Origin: JBBTIS01 sp038059855
Lineage (GTDB): Bacteria; Elusimicrobiota; Elusimicrobia; JACQPE01
Assembly (NCBI GenBank): GCA_964357255.1
Contig: CAYHKQ010000088.1
Coordinates: 1 to 8,586, forward strand
Direction: 5' to 3'
DNA length: 8,586 nucleotides
The notes beneath the pieces were generated by a model. It did no database searches, was not told the origin of the DNA, and saw only the letters and a list, made by a program, of their open reading frames with translations. Positions 6,067 through 8,586 of this stretch are shown in pieces. Both the position numbers and the translations under genes were made by a program. Every line of letters begins with the position of its first letter. The stretch's first letter is position 1.

Positions 6067-8217
6067 TCATCTAGAACGGCGGCTTGTTCTGCGGCTGGAG
6101 GGTTTGTTGCCGGGGGGTGGCAGGGTAAGTTCTAATTCAAAATCCAATTGCCTTTTTAGGACGTTGGCCGCCGCCAGTTTGACGCGCGCAGGCTGGCCCA
6201 TGCGTAGGACGCGGCCTGCGCGCCGCCCGATGAGCGTGGACCTTGTCTCATCGTAAACGTAGTAATCGTCCTTTAGGTTTGAGACATGCACTAGGCCTTC
6301 GACGAAAATGTCGTTGAGTTGAACGAAAAGACCGAAAGCCGTGACGCTCGAAACAACGCCGTCAAAGGATTCTCCCACATGTTTTTGCATGACTTGAACT
6401 TTTTTCAAGTCCAGGAATTCCCGTTCCGCTTCCACGGCCGCTCGTTCGCGCGCCGAGGCCCAAAGGCCGATGTCCGGCAGGGCCATTTTCCAATGCCCCT
6501 GCCTCTGGGCGTTCAAATTTTCATGCAGATGCTCTTTGACGATCCGGTGAACGATTAGATCGGGATAGCGTCGTATCGGCGAGGTGAAATGCGTATAGCA
6601 GGCCGACGCCAGGCCAAAATGCCCTGCGTTGGCGGGGGAATAAACCGCCTGCTTTAAACTTCGCAGGACCATCATGTGAATCACCGGCTCGACCGGCGTT
6701 CCCTTAACGGATTCCAGAATGTTTTGAAGCGCCGAGGGCCGCCCTTGATGAAACCCTTGCGGCACGGCGACCCCGGCGGCTTTTAACATTTCTTCGAGTT
6801 TGTTCATTTTAAATTCGTCCGGCCGTTCGTGAACGCGGTAAAGAAAAGGGAATCGTCGCATTTGCGTCGCCACGGTTTCGTTGGCCAGGAGCATGAACTC
6901 CTCGATGAGTCGGTGACTTTCCAGGCGTTCGCGCCGCCGCACATCCGTGGGCCGTCCTTCTTCGTCGGCAACGATATAGGCTTCAGGAAAATCGAAATCC
7001 AGCGATCCGCGCTTAAACCGAATATCACGCAAGAGACGGGCGACCCCCCCCATTTTTTTGACCGTGTCCACCACGTCGCCGGGAGCGCCGGCGTTGCCTT
7101 CGCCTTTGAGAATTAATTCCACGTCTTCGTAGGTGAACCGTTTCGCGCTACGGATGGCGCTTTCCACGATTCGGTGGGACACGACGCGGCCTTGCGGGTT
7201 GATATCCATGATGCAGGACAGGGTTAAACGCGCGAGGTCCGGACGCAGACTGCACAGCCCGTCGGAAAGCGGGAATGGCAACATCGGGACCACCGTGCCA
7301 ACAAGGTAAACGCTGGTGCCGCGCCGGCGCGATTCCAGGTCGAGCGGACTGCCTTCCTTTACATACTGGGCCACATCCGCGATGTGAACCCCTAAGCGCC
7401 AGCCGCCCTCGGGCCGGTCTTCCAGGGAAACGGCATCGTCAAAATCCTTGGCATCCGCTCCGTCAATCGTGAATACCGGAATGTGAAAAAATGTTTTTCG
7501 TTCCTGCCAGGCCGTTTCCGGGACTTCCTCTTGGAACGATTCGGCTTCCGTTTCAACGGCCGCCGGGAATTTGTCCGAGAGTTCAAATTTTCGAAGGAGA
7601 GCCTTTAAATCCACGTCAGGACTTTCGCGAGATCCAAGCACCTCGATCAACGTTCCCCCGGCCCACAGATCGCTCGTCGGCCACTCGGTAATTTTTACCA
7701 CCGCCAAATCGCCTTCTTGAGGGGACATTCCTTTTAAATCCAGAATGCGGATGTTTTCTGCGCCATCCTCCGGCGCAAGGAAAGCCAATCCGCGGATTTT
7801 TCGGAAAATTCCAACGACGTTTTCGCGCGCCCTCTTGACGACGCGGATGATGACTCCTTCCGGCCGCGACGGCTGCGAGGAAGGAGCGAGCTTCGCCTCC
7901 ACCCGGTCGCCGTTCATGGCCAAGCGCAGGCTATCGCCTTGGACGTAAAGGTCCGCAACGCCGGGCGTTTGCGAAAGCACGAATCCGAACTTTCCTTTAA
8001 GGACAAGCTGTCCTTCAATCGTTTTGGCGGAGGAATGAACGAGCGCGCCTTTTTGTGAATGCGGCGATGCCTTCGGGCGATGATCCGAAGGATCGGGCGC
8101 CCCATGTTTTTGACGAGGCGGTTGAGATGAGGAATGTTGCGAGGGGAGGGGCGGTTTATTTTTATGGCGCGAAGACATCCATTTTAAAGTCTTGTTCGAG
8201 AGCCGCCGTCGAGTCAT
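6067..8217 (-). CDS. rnr: Ribonuclease R (3'-5' exoribonuclease, RNB family)
   Basis: 716 residues. RNase R degrades structured RNA processively from the 3' end in the cytoplasm and acts in rRNA quality control, trans-translation and mRNA turnover. After a basic, Pro/Ser/His-rich extension (residues 1-60) come OB/cold-shock-like domains (about 66-195, with GQLVLKGKFGFV). The RNB catalytic domain (about 240-570) has the metal-binding motif IDGADAKDFDD (D252, D258, D260, D261), RLIEEFMLLANE (436-447) and HFTSPIRRYPDL (543-554). An S1 domain (about 613-695) includes SFDGVVSSVTAFGLFVQL. The tail is short and Arg/Ser-rich. It is shorter than E. coli RNase R (813 residues) and lacks an obvious N-terminal helix-turn-helix. 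The first ATG (8217) has no Shine-Dalgarno; an alternative ATG at 8178 (residue 14) has none either. A candidate promoter lies just upstream. Confidence 0.97.
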   Translation of the reverse strand: MTRRRLSNKTLKWMSSRHKNKPPLPSQHSSSQPPRQKHGAPDPSDHRPKASPHSQKGALVHSSAKTIEGQLVLKGKFGFVLSQTPGVADLYVQGDSLRLAMNGDRVEAKLAPSSQPSRPEGVIIRVVKRARENVVGIFRKIRGLAFLAPEDGAENIRILDLKGMSPQEGDLAVVKITEWPTSDLWAGGTLIEVLGSRESPDVDLKALLRKFELSDKFPAAVETEAESFQEEVPETAWQERKTFFHIPVFTIDGADAKDFDDAVSLEDRPEGGWRLGVHIADVAQYVKEGSPLDLESRRRGTSVYLVGTVVPMLPFPLSDGLCSLRPDLARLTLSCIMDINPQGRVVSHRIVESAIRSAKRFTYEDVELILKGEGNAGAPGDVVDTVKKMGGVARLLRDIRFKRGSLDFDFPEAYIVADEEGRPTDVRRRERLESHRLIEEFMLLANETVATQMRRFPFLYRVHERPDEFKMNKLEEMLKAAGVAVPQGFHQGRPSALQNILESVKGTPVEPVIHMMVLRSLKQAVYSPANAGHFGLASACYTHFTSPIRRYPDLIVHRIVKEHLHENLNAQRQGHWKMALPDIGLWASARERAAVEAEREFLDLKKVQVMQKHVGESFDGVVSSVTAFGLFVQLNDIFVEGLVHVSNLKDDYYVYDETRSTLIGRRAGRVLRMGQPARVKLAAANVLKRQLDFELELTLPPPGNKPSSRRTSRRSR

Positions 8218-8228
8218 AGGGGCAAAAT

Positions 8229-8258
8229 ATTATTTTTTAATAAATCTGAAAATTTCAA
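8229..8258 (-). promoter_or_regulatory. Candidate promoter for rnr
   Basis: On the minus strand TTGAAA (8258-8253, 5 of 6 matches to -35) and AATAAT (8234-8229, 5 of 6 to -10) are separated by 18 bp, in an AT-rich stretch with six A residues. The predicted start near 8222 leaves about 5 nt before the ATG at 8217, or about 44 nt before the alternative ATG at 8178. Confidence 0.45.
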
Positions 8259-8307
8259 AGATACCATACCAAAAATTTCCCTTGGGGAATTTGTGTGGGC
8301 GCTTGTT

Positions 8308-8328
8308 TTATGCCGGGAACGGGCATAA
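8308..8328. repeat. 7-bp-stem hairpin in the rnr / lipoprotein-like intergenic region
   Basis: TTATGCC, a seven-base loop (GGGAACG), then GGCATAA. It lies about 64 bp before the rightward gene at 8392. Only a short run of T follows, so it is a poor terminator; it could be an operator or a 5' leader hairpin. The rest of 8218-8391 is AT-rich near rnr and contains the palindrome GAGGCCTC near 8360, with no gene. Confidence 0.35.
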
Positions 8329-8391
8329 TTTGTCGCAGACCCTCAGGGGGGATTGCAGGAGGCCTCTAAAAAGCCATACTTAATTTTTGAT

Positions 8392-8586
8392 ATGGCAAAC
8401 TCACGGATTTTTTTTCGCAGGTCCAGGGCCGCAGGGCTGATCGGCTTGTGGATGGTTTTGACCTGCTGTCATTTTGAGCCCCTGGCGAGCCGTTTGGTTT
8501 CCCGGGACCCCAAGGCGCAGGCCGTTGCCCGGGAAGAACTTCGTCGTCTTAAGGACAAGCCTCGAAAAAAACTTGTGCCGCTCTTG
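8392..8586 (+). CDS. Exported, probably HEAT-repeat protein, N-terminal part cut by window edge
   Basis: 65 codons from the ATG at 8392, open to the window end. The N-terminus is basic (MANSRIFFRRSRAAG), followed by a hydrophobic stretch LIGLWMVLTCC. This fits a signal peptide or signal anchor; the two cysteines at the end hint at lipid attachment, although VLTC is not a classical lipobox. Residues about 40-65 (SRDPKAQAVAREELRRLKDKPRKKLVPLL) resemble the start of HEAT/ARM-type helical repeats (DP..R..A...L). No clear Shine-Dalgarno precedes the ATG; the AGGAGG-like sequence lies about 30 bases upstream, too far to serve it. The frame is open upstream to a stop near 8327 with a possible TTG start near 8354. 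It is divergent from rnr. The function is not known. Confidence 0.65.
   Translation, partial: MANSRIFFRRSRAAGLIGLWMVLTCCHFEPLASRLVSRDPKAQAVAREELRRLKDKPRKKLVPLL

Noticed and set aside
5878..6135. Open frame containing the second repeat copy as a small gene
   Set aside because: It has only a TTG near its start, no Shine-Dalgarno or signal peptide, resembles the porV-like tail for only 28 residues, and runs into the antisense end of rnr. It is better read as a fragment.
8452..8466. Confident lipoprotein call from the LTCC motif
   Set aside because: Thr and Cys at the -1 position do not fit the usual Gly/Ala/Ser of a lipobox; it is mentioned only as a possibility.
1..8586. CRISPR arrays, tRNA or rRNA genes
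   Set aside because: No regularly spaced short repeats, cloverleaf sequences or rRNA motifs were seen on either strand.

Overview
The window looks like a bacterial chromosome of moderate GC from a Gram-negative (diderm) organism. The evidence is an F-type ATP synthase operon led by atpZ/atpI-type genes, a PorV/UPF0164-type outer-membrane barrel protein, and a secreted beta-propeller protein ending in a FlgD-Ig / type IX-like C-terminal domain. This mix is common in Elusimicrobiota, Omnitrophota, FCB-group and neighbouring lineages. I favour an Elusimicrobiota-like bacterium, but this is inference from gene content and no marker gene here settles it.

Layout. (1) Positions 1-1077, minus strand: the start of an atp operon, atpZ -> atpI-like -> atpB. 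The genes overlap or abut tightly, and atpB runs off the left edge. (2) Positions 1078-1245: a divergent intergenic region with a perfect 9-bp inverted repeat and further GGACT pentamers. It is the likely shared control region for the atp operon and the genes to its right. (3) Positions 1246-4532, plus strand: a translationally coupled pair (ATGA overlap). The first gene encodes an exported seven-repeat propeller protein with a sorting-like C-terminus; the second encodes a PorV-type barrel protein with an unusual proline-rich, acidic tail. (4) Positions 4533-5821: a convergent AAA_14/DUF4143 ATPase gene on the minus strand. It has a 13-bp inverted repeat at its 3' end and a strong-looking promoter whose predicted start point coincides with the ATG. 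(5) Positions 5822-6066: a spacer holding an almost perfect 82-bp copy of part of the porV-like tail, in the same reading register. (6) Positions 6067-8217, minus strand: RNase R. (7) Positions 8218-8391: a divergent intergenic region, followed by the first 65 codons of an exported, probably HEAT-repeat protein that runs off the right edge.

How the parts may work together. The ATP synthase genes and rnr are housekeeping genes. The most interesting unit is the propeller/PorV-like pair: in type IX secretion PorV binds the C-terminal sorting domain of cargo proteins, so this may be a dedicated cargo-carrier pair. The ATPase gene between two copies of a porV-tail repeat looks like an accessory insertion. 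No tRNA, rRNA, CRISPR array or complete insertion sequence was recognised.
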